Below, piece by piece: positions 25,901 through 35,522 of a DNA stretch of 64,000 nt. Source of the DNA: Telopea speciosissima. Lineage: Eukaryota; Streptophyta; Magnoliopsida; Proteales; Proteaceae. Location: the NCBI RefSeq assembly GCF_018873765.1, contig NC_057918.1, positions 8,812,862 through 8,876,861 on the forward strand, given 5' to 3'. Made by a program: the position numbers and the translations under genes. The notes below the pieces were generated by a model. That model was given only the letters and a program-made list of their open reading frames with translations. It searched no databases and had not been told where the DNA came from. How positions within the stretch are numbered: position 1 is the stretch's first letter; every line of letters starts with the position of its first letter.

Positions 25901-26251
25901 TCACCATCCTTCTTTTCATGATTATCTTACGATCACTATACCCCAATCACACCACCACTGCCACCACCAACACCATCACATTAATTCGCACGGACTACCT
26001 AACAAGCTCAGGCTTTAGGTCTATGCTCATGCAACGATGGCAGTTTCATATTTTGCAGACAATATATACATATATGTGTCCTTGTCTCCCTGTATACTAG
26101 CTAGCAGATGTGGTAAAATTGAACCTACCTACCTAATTAGGTTCCACTCTAAACACTACAAATTAACTTTTCTGAAACTTGATAGCATTACTTATTAATT
26201 ACCATATAGAGAAAATGAATCCATGAAATTATGTCTACAGGGACTGTTCAC
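22921..26251. other. Intergenic, AT-rich, no gene seen
   Basis: Holds TA microsatellites near 23445-23460 and 24270-24292, A runs near 23720-23736 and 24505-24523, a G run near 23931-23941, and a weak foldback at 25060-25170. A His-rich frame near 25810-26018 comes from CAC/CAT repeats and has no gene signature. Confidence 0.45.
25060..25170. repeat. Degenerate foldback repeat
   Basis: GCTCCTCTCC near 25062 is matched in reverse by GGAGAGGAGCC near 25156, with further weak pairing around GATCCACA and TGTGGATC inside. It resembles the stem-loops at 32573-32718 and 57584-57777 and may be an old member of one foldback family. Confidence 0.35.
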
Positions 26252-26354
26252 GTACATGAGTGTATGTGAACAACTCACAGTCGTTCAGATGGAATCTTTT
26301 CGATAGGAATGTTTCATCTGAACGATTGTGAGTTGTTCATGTACGCTCACATAC
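26252..26354. repeat. 103 bp hairpin (inverted repeat)
   Basis: Arms of about 42 bases (26252-26294 and 26313-26354) are separated by an 18 base loop. The inner 24 bases, from GAACAACTCACAGTCGTTC onward, pair with a single mismatch. Several mismatches farther out become G-U pairs in RNA. It looks like a small MITE or a precursor-type hairpin and overlaps no gene. Confidence 0.7.
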
Positions 26355-26847
26355 CCCCCTGAAATTATAGGGGAAAAAAACTTAAAAAACAAGCTATCTT
26401 AACTATTGCCAGATAACTGACTTAAGCATCGGAGACTCCCCCAAAGTCCGCTTTGGCCATCTTTGATGCCATTATCCTTGTCTTACATATTCGTCAATGT
26501 CTGCAGGTTGGAACCTCATAGAGACAGTTTTTTGCCGCGACAGCTCCAAAAATATCAAAAAATGTTTTTTTCCTAATAATGATGGTTGAAAGTGATTCAA
26601 ATGGCAAACAAGTCTCTCTAAGGTTCTGTGTTTTAAATGTCAAATGTCTACTTATCAAAAGAAACTATGAAGAGATTTTTCTTCAGAGGATAGTTTTCGT
26701 CCTTGGTTCATGGAATCGTAGTACGTACCTCCTCTTTCCTAATGGGGGACAATGTCTTGTATTTTGCCGTTTGCATAAGTGGACTGATTTTGAAGGGCGG
26801 TTAAGAAGCTATATATATTTTCTTTTTAGGACTATATGGGTATATTA
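26355..26847. other. Intergenic, no gene seen
   Basis: No family resemblance in any frame. The last 100 bases probably belong to the LTR remnant that follows. Confidence 0.4.
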
Positions 26848-27010
26848 CAATAAATTATCTGTATAAGGTTTTGCTATAAATTTCTTGTTAGATCGAGTTC
26901 TATCATGAGAGAAGTAATTGAGATTGAAGCAGATATCATCTCACCGTGGACGTAGATAATCTTGCTGAATCACGTAAATCTTTGTGTACGTTGTGTGTGA
27001 TTGTTTCATT
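26848..27010 (+). mobile_element. Copia-type LTR end remnant
   Basis: TGTATAAGGTTTTGCTATAA, later CTCACCGTGGACGTAGATAA and CACGTAAATCTTTGTGT, is the known layout of the 3' part of many plant Copia LTRs. A second copy lies at 30138-30330. No internal region or primer-binding site is attached, so it is a fragment or an old solo LTR. Confidence 0.6.
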
Positions 27011-27194
27011 TGTTTGTTTGCGATTTCCACGAGGTAAGGTGTTCAATCCCAAGTAAGTGCGAGAGAACCAATTCATATAAAAAATTGCTATTAATAAGCG
27101 ACCCCTTCCTGTTGTTTCGAGGGCACTGTTTGATTTGACAAATGTACATGTGTGAGTCGACATATATGAATGAGAGGTATCAAGGGGGTCCATG

Positions 27195-27226
<32 letters not shown>

Positions 27227-28936
27227 AACCAAACTAACTGCATTTGAAAAAAGAAGAAGATATAAAATTAATCATATAGTTAATGCAAGAGAGGGAAGCA
27301 TAAATGCATGTCTTGGGGAGGAGTTCTGGAGTTGAGAGATTTGTTTGAAGGTAGGGTTCTTATTTTATCTATCTTTCTTCTTCTCATTGTTAATTTGGGT
27401 CCCTACAAAGGTTTTGTCATCTATCATTTCCTGTTTTCTCCAAGATTAAGCTTGTTCCTTTTTTTTTTTTAATTATATATTTTTAATCTATTCTTTAGTA
27501 ATAATAAAATGCAAAGTGGAGATATCATCTTCAACACCGTACCCAATTTCTCCCTTCTCTAAAAAAATTCTAAAAGACAAAGCTTCTCAAGGCGGCTTTA
27601 AAGTTTTAATTTTTGTTAGGCAAAAAGAAAGTAGAAAATGACATCCACTTGATTAATTGGTGAAATAAAATGAGTGGAGGAGCCTTAGTTATATTGGACC
27701 ATTAGTTTGATCGATATTGTTAGTAATTGTACAAGTTACCATCTTTGATATAAAATGGATCATCATATAATAAAGATTTTGATCATAAACCTTTTGCTTG
27801 TTATCTTTTCTTATCTGCCTTTGGTCGGTGAAGTAGATTGAGGGAGACCTCTGCAACTTTTATTTGCTAACACATGATCACCGAACCATTGATTAGACTT
27901 TTGATTTTATATGGTTCTACTGTCATTAGCCAATTTACAATCTGATGATGGTTTTAATTAAAGTTGTGGTGAGGTTGGGAGCCCAGGGCCACGCGGAGTG
28001 GGTGCTGGCATCTTGAGGGGTGGGGTGGTCTTTTTGCTTCCCACTGAGTCTGGGCGTGACCTACACCCAGAGAACATTTTCTCAATTCTTAATTATCTTT
28101 TTGACTTGTAGACTCACCAGATTTGATGGCAAATGCTTTCCATTCTCAGTTACCAATCTCTTTTTAAGACTTCATTCCATAACATATGAACTTCATCCTT
28201 AATTTTTCTAGTACTTAACAATATTATGATATAATTACTCCCTGTCAAAGGCTGCGGTTAAGTACTATTATGATGTCTTGGTTAGAAAAATGAGTTTATG
28301 TAAGTGTTTTTTGTAGTTGCGACGTAACCTGATTCTGATTCATTAACAATTCTAGGCGCTTAAATCTTAATTAAACACTCGATCAAATATAAGTGTTTAT
28401 TTGACACATAACTCTTAGTTTTTCTTTGTACTTACAATGTAACTCTTTAGAAGTTATAACTATTAAGTTTTAACTAACCCTAAATGAGTAAATATGCATT
28501 TTTGACAAAACCTGCTGGTTTTGCTTCGAGTCAGTTTCTTATTTGTTTTCTGTTTCTAGACTTATTGGGAAACTTGTCCTAGAACCAGCTCATCGCATTT
28601 AATAATCAATCCCAAAAACAATTCCCAAAACTGTCTCATTTAATAACAAGTAGATTTGTAGTCTTCATCCATCGCATTTTTTTATCCTTTTAAATGGAAA
28701 CAATACTCTTTTCATCGAAGTACAGATTTGGATTGAGGCCAAACCCCATTCATCAAGGTTTACAATTGTTTCCTATTAATAAGTTGTGGAAGATTTACCT
28801 GTGGGGGAGTGTGGCCCTTGCACACACACACAGGGCCAAGGGGAACACACAGAATCATTAACGTCTTTTATGGGGGACGGAGCGATCATTTTGTCCTACT
28901 CTGAGTCTGGGTGCAGGGGCCACGCTCTATTGTTTA
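27011..28936. other. Intergenic, no gene seen
   Basis: TA/TG microsatellite near 27194-27226 and a repeat block at about 27975-28075 (GGGCCACGCGG, TGAGTCTGGGCGTGAC). The latter resembles the block at 28800-28930 (ACTCTGAGTCTGGGTGC), a dispersed non-coding repeat that also has relatives near 29960, 31330, 31850 and 34640 (CATTTTGTCC or CATTTCAC words). Confidence 0.4.
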
Positions 28937-29103
28937 GGCTCTGTTTGTTTCGGTGTAAAATTTAACCTAAAAATTTTTCACTTCAAAAAATTTGATAAGT
29001 AACATTTTACATATTGAAAAGTGTTCCAATGTTTTTTTTTTAATGAAAAAAAACATTAAAAAAAAGTCAACATATAAAATTTTACACTGAAACAAACGAA
29101 ACC
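28937..29103. mobile_element. Tourist-like MITE (PIF/Harbinger type)
   Basis: A 167 bp unit with terminal inverted repeats GGCTCTGTTTGTTTCGGTGT and, reading inward from the right, GGTTTCGTTTGTTTCAGTGT. It is flanked on both sides by TTA, the target-site duplication expected of PIF/Harbinger elements. The TIR start fits the GGCC/TTGTTTG style of Tourist MITEs. Non-coding, AT-rich core. Confidence 0.75.
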
Positions 29104-30137
29104 TTAATAAATTTTTTAAGGACAACCCAACAAAACATGTTAAGAATAGTTTTCTGGGTTAAAATGGGAAAAAAAAAATCGAATTCTTCGATACTGGACA
29201 GAACGGTAATTATTGAGGAATGCCTTGACCTTTATACTAGATTTGGACTTTCTTGTCTGGCTTATAAAACAAGAGTACGTCCCCCTTAATTGGAAGTTGA
29301 ATGGCTTACACTGTGACAAAAGACTCAAATTAATAATGGTGTAAGGCACCTAATTAATTGTTAACCCAACATTATATTCCAACTACCAAGCGTGCATAGA
29401 ATGAGTAATAAACCAAAAAAAAACCCACCCTATTATTCCAACTACCAAGATAAGGGAAATCTCCAAAACCAAAGTTAATAAGAATTCCTCTCCTTTGCTC
29501 CTTTTCTTCTTCTTTTTGAGAAGAGTTCCATTAATGGATATGTAAGAAAGATTTGGGCAAAGGAGCAACGAAATGAAGACGACTGTGATGGAAAGCTCAA
29601 GTTACCTACTTGCCCACTTGAACATTATTGGTGGGTGGACCAGGAACGAGCTGAGGGACCAGGCGGCTTGGAAGGTCAGCCAAGTGCCAAGTATTGTTTG
29701 GATCCTAGTACAGTGTCTCTATTCTTCTACCACTTGATAGATGCTTCTCACCATCTCGAAGACATACATGTACTATGAGCCGGGACACTATATAACCTTT
29801 ACATCCTTTCATGTCATTTCGGAGCTAAGAGATATTGAGACATGATTTGTTGCAGGTGTATATTTTAAATGAATTCTGCATAATCTTCATGCATACATAC
29901 TCCGGTGTTCACCTCCTAAAAATTCATCCAAACCTATACTACCGTACCCGTAGTCATTTCCAGGATTTCAGAGGATGAGACGGTCATTTTGTGCGTCCTA
30001 TGGCCTATGTCAAGGCACAAGGGCGATATGTGTGACACGACCGAGTGGCATTGTTTCACCTTATTTTTAATAAAGTGACATTAACTGTTGAGGTTTTGGT
30101 GTCTTGACTTCTAATGATGGACTGGTATAGGTATTTT
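29104..30137. other. Intergenic, no gene seen
   Basis: AT-rich sequence with a short repeat piece near 29965-30045 (ACGGTCATTTTGTGCG). No coding region with family resemblance. Confidence 0.4.
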
Positions 30138-30330
30138 GATAAATTTCCTGTATAAGGTTTTGCTATAAACCTGTAGGGAGAGTTCTTTCTCTGTATTGCA
30201 AATATGAGAGAGGCATGAGAAATGAACAACTGTAACCCTATTCTCCATTGATAGTGAAACATATCTCATCTCACTGTAGACATAGGCAATCTTGTCGAAC
30301 CACGTAAATTCTTGTGCGTATTGTGTGATT
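30138..30330 (+). mobile_element. Second Copia-type LTR end remnant
   Basis: TGTATAAGGTTTTGCTATAA is shared exactly with the copy at 26848, followed by CTCACTGTAGACATAGGCAA and GAACCACGTAAATTCTTGTG. It is a diverged copy of the same LTR end, in the same orientation and about 3.3 kb away. No coding interior connects the two, so they need not be a pair from one element. Confidence 0.6.
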
Positions 30331-32044
30331 GTGTTTGCGTTTATTTCCATTCTTCTCTGCATCGTGTTAGGTTTTACAATCAACTATCTAATTTATACTT
30401 CTTATGTGTGTGCTATGAATTGTAATTCTATTGGATTTGACTCCTCTACTTCTGTTTGCTCGGTATTGACGTGACACAAGTGCGGTGGAAAGTATCGCCT
30501 TACCCCTGCTTGGGCAAAGCGCTCGGATAAGGGTATGTAGTACATTCCACCTTGTTTGTGTATGGAACGCACACGACAGTAAAGGCAGACGGAAGTAGAG
30601 GAGTCGAATTTTAATTTGAGGGAAATTAAGTGAGTACGAAGGAATATTGGGAACATATTCCAACGTACAACATAGTAGATATGGAGGAAAGAGAAGAGTT
30701 AAGAATGTTGACCATTTGTTTTTGGGTTGACAATTAGGCGGAGTGACGGTGCTGTGGTGGATCTTCTGGTAATGAAAAGTTCTGAACAGCATTGTCATAT
30801 TTTGATAAATGACTGACTGATTCCAAACTCCCTAGTGTACGTATGGCAGAAATAAACAGTAAAAAAATTGGGAGAGAGAGAGAGAGATTTCAATTATTCT
30901 TAATGGGTCCATGAGTAGTGTATCTGTATGTTACCTATCTGCTTCTCCGGTTTGTTTCAGTTCAAAGTCCAAAAGCTTTTGCCAGTTGGGGGAAAGCATG
31001 AAACTATAAAAGGAGTGGTTGAGAAGTCAATAGTTTTGAAAAACAGAGTTAGGATGCATGGTTGAGAATATGCTCAGATGTGAAAAAGCCTTGTGATCGA
31101 GGTTCTCTCGCTCTCTATAAGGTATGCTCTCTTACCCACCTTATCCGCTTAGCTACGAGGGAAAGGTAAGGGTGGCCGTGTCTTACTCTTACTCACCTAG
31201 TTAAACAGGTAGAGGATCTTAATCAAAAAAAAAAAAAAACAGGTTAGAGGATATGGGAGAAAAGATCTTATGCAGTCGTGGCGGGAGCTCCATAGATGCA
31301 GCATTGTTAAACGACAGCAAAAATAAGGGTAAGATAGTCATTTCACAGGTGGGTCCCACCTGGACCCCGCATGTGAAATGACCACATTCCCCCTTGTATT
31401 TGGGGTAAAGTCCGGATGTGGGTGGGACAAAGTTTCAAGTTTCCCTACTTGTATTATGATGTACATCTGATACATTTTAACTTTGACGGTTTAACCAACA
31501 AAAACTCATACCCTACGACTAGCCCATAAGACTTATGGACCATTTAAATTGTGAATGTTTTGATTTTGGGTAAAGGCTGGCACGCCGGGGCTAGCTTGTC
31601 TCTCTCCCACCCCTATGGAAATGACCCATGCCCTCTCCATCTCCTCTCCATCCTTCCCTTTCAATTAAATATAATAGAAAAGCTAGCAGCTTGCCAACTT
31701 TCTCTCACTGATTTTACAAGTGGATGCATTTTTTTCCTTTAAATATAGGAAAAAAAGAACGTTATTTGGGCTTCTGCGGTATGCTGGTCTTGTACCACAT
31801 AAGGGCGGGTGAAATTACTATCACACCCTTAGAAAATTTCGTCTTTCCATGGGATTGCGACGATCATTTTGTCCGTCCCTATTTTTGGATGCAAGGGCAG
31901 CACACCGCATATGCCCAGTTAGTGCTCTTTCTTCCTTAAATATAATATTAGTAATTATCTTAAACTAGACATTTATAGGCTTTAGTGCTTTACGTACCTT
32001 GCCCATTTACCCATCGGTTAATGAAATATGACATGGTTTGAAGT
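30331..32044. other. Intergenic, no gene seen
   Basis: A minus-strand frame of 136 codons at 30388-30798 has no recognisable motif. Includes a short GA tract near 30872-30886, an A run near 31225 and two pieces of the CATTTTGTCC/CATTTCAC repeat family (about 31330-31400 and 31800-31905). Confidence 0.4.
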
Positions 32045-32275
32045 ATCGGAATTGTATCGTGGGCAATACATACTGGTTTTGCTAGTCATCAATACCGATA
32101 CTGTATCGGTAGCACAGTACGAACAAGGGGCAAAAATATAAAAAAATCTCATTTTTAAAGGAGAACCTGGGGCAAAGTTGTCTGATACAGCTGATCCAAG
32201 CCGATATCATATCAGTATCGTATCAATTTTGTAGGTTATCGATACCCGTTTCGATACCGTGCACTAAAACCATGC
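32045..32275. repeat. Second copy of the ATATCGTATCAAT / ATACCGTGCA repeat
   Basis: Shares the end block GATACCGTGCACTAAAAC and internal TATCGTATCAAT words with the copy at 545-755, in the same orientation. Non-coding. Confidence 0.5.
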
Positions 32276-32572
32276 TCTATGAGATAAGGGTGAGACCCCA
32301 AACCTTGGTGGCCAGGTACAGTTAAGGCTTATAACTTATTTCATGCCGGTTCTTATACCTTGTCATTTTTAATGTCAACTTTATTAAACTATAGGTTAAG
32401 ACCAGCTGGGCCAAATTCTTTCCACAACACTCGAAGCTCTCATGACTTATAAACACTCTTCTATGCTCACGGATCACTCCAGTGCACCCAAGGAGGGACA
32501 AAAGAAGAAAAAAAGTTTGGGTAGAGCAGGATTTTAGGAATTGGTATTGGATCGGCAGTATTAAAAGGATCG

Positions 32573-32718
32573 GGATCCTCTCGAATGAGGAGATCACCCA
32601 ATGAGTGCCCATTCAGGCATCCAACAGCTGGGCCTGCATCAAGATGTGTGTCAGCCAATCCAGCCGTTGGATGCCTCATTGAGCACTCATTGGGTGATCT
32701 CCTCATTGGAGAAGATCC
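32573..32718. mobile_element. Foldback MITE-like stem-loop
   Basis: Two arms of nearly 60 bases (32573-32631 and 32661-32718) form a near-complete inverted repeat: the left starts GGATCCTCTCGAATGAGGAG, the right read inward starts GGATCTTCTCCAATGAGGAG. The loop is about 30 bases. No clear target-site duplication. A similar core (GTGCCCAGTGAG with CATCCAA) is found at 57584-57777. Confidence 0.7.
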
Positions 32719-32950
32719 AAATCTAAATGGATACCTGATCAATACTGGATTACGGTACGACCAGAAGGTAAACTGGTCAAAATAATGTTGATGTTGGTAT
32801 CTTTGAAAGCAAAAACTTCTTATTCGACCAAAATCAATATCAGTTTTGGAACTGACCTATACCTATCCGATACCGTTAACTGAATCCTCGAGGAGAGGAA
32901 ACCCAAACATGAGGAATGTGGTTAACAAGCAAGTTATTGGAGCCCAGGCC

Positions 32951-33120
32951 CATCTATCACAGATCCCAAATGCTATTTTTACAACTTGTTGGGCCTTGGG
33001 ACTCAGACCCAATATACTATTTTTAGCTCCACACACAACACCGGTTATCTACCACATATCCCAAATGCTATTTTTACAAGTTGTTGGGTCTGGGGACTTA
33101 AACCCAATATACTATTTCTA
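32951..33120. repeat. Direct tandem repeat, period 95 bp
   Basis: The block starting CATCTATCACAGATCCCAAA recurs 95 bases later as TATCTACCACATATCCCAAA; both continue ATGCTATTTTTACAA and end in CCCAATATACTATTT. About 75 bases are shared, with scattered changes. Confidence 0.8.
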
Positions 33121-33572
33121 CCGGCACAGCATCGATTAGTGTTTCTTTTCCCTAATATGTTTTATCAACTTGTTGTGTATGCAAGTGAAACAAGTGAGTT
33201 TTGTGGATTTTTGAGTTAGGATGCTCAGGTGAGAGTTCTTGCTACATTTTTTGGTGTTTTTGAGAGATCTCCAGTGTATTTTTCTCTATTACATAGTGAA
33301 TCATCTTTAGTTTCTCTCGTAGACGTAACATATCATATTGGTGTTTGAACCACATTAAATCTCTGCATCATCTATGCTCTATTTTGCTTCTTCGTATTTC
33401 TTGGAGTTTGTATGCCACGAGTGAGAGATCGAGTTGAAATGTGCGAGTTACATTACAAACCGAGCAAAGTAGGAAGCTATAGCAGGCGAGTTAATAACTG
33501 GTGGAAGTGGATGTTAAGCGTGGTACCTTTCGACTACCTTGCGAATCTTTGCTGGCTCTTGCCGCAATCACA

Positions 33573-34582
33573 CTAATTCTCAAGGCTTCATCTCCTTAAA
33601 TTCCATGCGAAGCTTCCAAGCTCCAAAACCAACTCGCACTTATCCTATTTAATTGTTTGTTGTATGTATATATTGTTGTAAAATAGGAATAGAACTTTAT
33701 ATGAGAGACAAATTTATATGTTTGTAGCGATACAGTACAGTCAGTATTTGACACTTGTCACTCTCCTAAAGTCAGTATTTGCCTCCTTGTGATGTCATCA
33801 AGTTTGTTTGCAAAACTAACTGTAAGATAGTACAACCTCTAGTTTTTTACAGCAAACATGCACTCGTGTGATGTTCTGTTTCGAGTACATTGGAATTGTG
33901 CTCAGGCCACAAAATGCAATACAAGAATAATGTAAATGACAAAAACCAAATTTTGTTTTGTAGAAAATGGTGGGACAATAAGAGAGAGAGAGAGAGGCGT
34001 ATGGATGTGTCTAATGGCTCTAATGTGTAGGATTGAAAGATTCCGATATGAGGTCGAAATATGCACTAATACTAAGACATGTCCATTTCATATGGACACC
34101 TTCCCTCATGGGCTCGTGTTACTACTTAACCAAATGGACTAATCCACAACCAAGCCCAAAATCAACACCCTAATTTTCAAGGCTTCATCTATTTAAAGTC
34201 CATGCAAAACTTCCAAAACCAATTCGCTCTTACCCTATTTAATTGTTATATTCTAGTTGTATATTGTTGTAAATTAGGAATACAATTTTATATGAGCCGA
34301 AATTATATTTTTGTAGTGATGCGGTAGGAGTGTGTATCGGTATTTGACACTTGACATTCTCCTGAAGTCGGTATTTGTCAACTTGTGGTACAACTGGGTT
34401 TGTTGGCAAAATTAGCTTCAAGATAGAACAACCTCTGGTTTTCAATAGCAAGCGTGCAATTGCCTGATGCACCCCTTCAAGTACATCGAAATTGTGCTTG
34501 AGCCACAAGATGCAATGCAATGATAATCTATATGACAAAAATCACATTCTATTTTGTAGAAAACGGTGGGGCAATATAAGAG
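33573..34582. repeat. Diverged tandem duplication, period about 0.6 kb
   Basis: Copy A (about 33573-33984) and copy B (about 34170-34582) align over some 400 bases, from TCAAGGCTTCATCT to GGTGGGACAATA / GGTGGGGCAATA. On the minus strand both translate to related text in the same frame (copy B KTRGCSILKLILPTN, copy A KTRGCTILQLVLQTN). Copy A is broken by stops. This hints at an old coding remnant that I cannot assign to a family; it could equally be LTR sequence. Confidence 0.7.
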
Positions 34583-34960
34583 TATGTAGTGTGTGTGTAT
34601 TGCGTCCTCAGGTATTTTGGCTTTTTCATTAGGTGCGGCGATCATTTCACATGACCCTTCACCCCCGGAGGGGGGGGGGTGGGCTCTGTTGTGGATAAAA
34701 ACTATGCCAAAAGCTAGCCCATGAGAGGGAGTGAAGACTTTAATCTTTATAAGAACCACGATCTTCTCTTCCTTCACCGATGTGATACCATCTTAGTCGC
34801 CCCTGAGCTAGTTCTTGGCTTAGTTTTTACCCACCACAAGTGTTGATCATCTGCACTTTTTTTTGAGTTAAAATGATCAATTGTATACTTTTTATCAATT
34901 GGTTGTTATCCTATTTGATAGTGCACAGCTAGGAGCGAAGGTTCTTGGTTGTAGATTCAA

Positions 34961-35198
34961 GGGCCGTTACGTTTGCGAACGAAGTGAATTTGTCGGGCTT
35001 TTGTCCGATAGATTTGCAAGGAATATTTCACAAAAATTTCAGAAGTAAAATATATCGGGACCTTTTCCGGGAAATAGATGAATTGTTGTAAATTTTTTCT
35101 TGAAACAAATTTTACAAAGATTAAAACAAACAACAGAAAATTTAATTTTAGGATAAAATTTATTTTACCGACTATTTAACGTTGAAACAAACGGAGCC
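34961..35198. mobile_element. Possible MITE upstream of EMB506
   Basis: The right end read inward, GGCTCCGTTTGTTTCAACGT, is a typical GGCTCCGTTTG terminal repeat, close to that of the MITE at 28937-29103. The left end (GGGCCGTTACGTTTGCG) matches only in part and no clean duplication of flanking bases was found, so the left border is uncertain. Confidence 0.35.
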
Positions 35199-35304
35199 TA
35201 AAAGGGCAAATAAAAATGAAAAATGCACAAACCGCCCCACCCATAGGGAAACTGTTTTGGAACCGGCCAGGATCGAATCGGGATCGAATCGTCGAGACCG
35301 ACTT

Positions 35305-35313
35305 TATATATAA
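35305..35313 (+). promoter_or_regulatory. TATA box of EMB506
   Basis: TATATATAA in the context ACTTTATATATAACTACGG, about 210 bases before the start codon. It predicts transcription from about 35340, giving a leader of about 180 bases. Confidence 0.5.
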
Positions 35314-35522
35314 CTACGGGTTTGAGCGATTCATCGTAATCTTTTTCTTCCCGCGCTAATGCGAAGCCTCAGTCAGGGAGAGGGAGTAGGGTTTCAGCTT
35401 GAAGTAGAGATAAGTTCGGTTGCCGGTGGTTACCAGTAATCCTTCGTCTACTTCTTGCCTCAATTGGACAAACTGATCATTGGAAGGTCGCAATTTGTCC
35501 CTCAAAACAAAGAATTTTGGAA

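Noticed and set aside
25809-26018. His-rich small protein
   Set aside because: Arises from CAC/CAT repeats; no conserved context or second exon.
30388-30798. 136 codon minus-strand frame
   Set aside because: No motif, composition like surrounding intergenic DNA, and a repeat-like environment.
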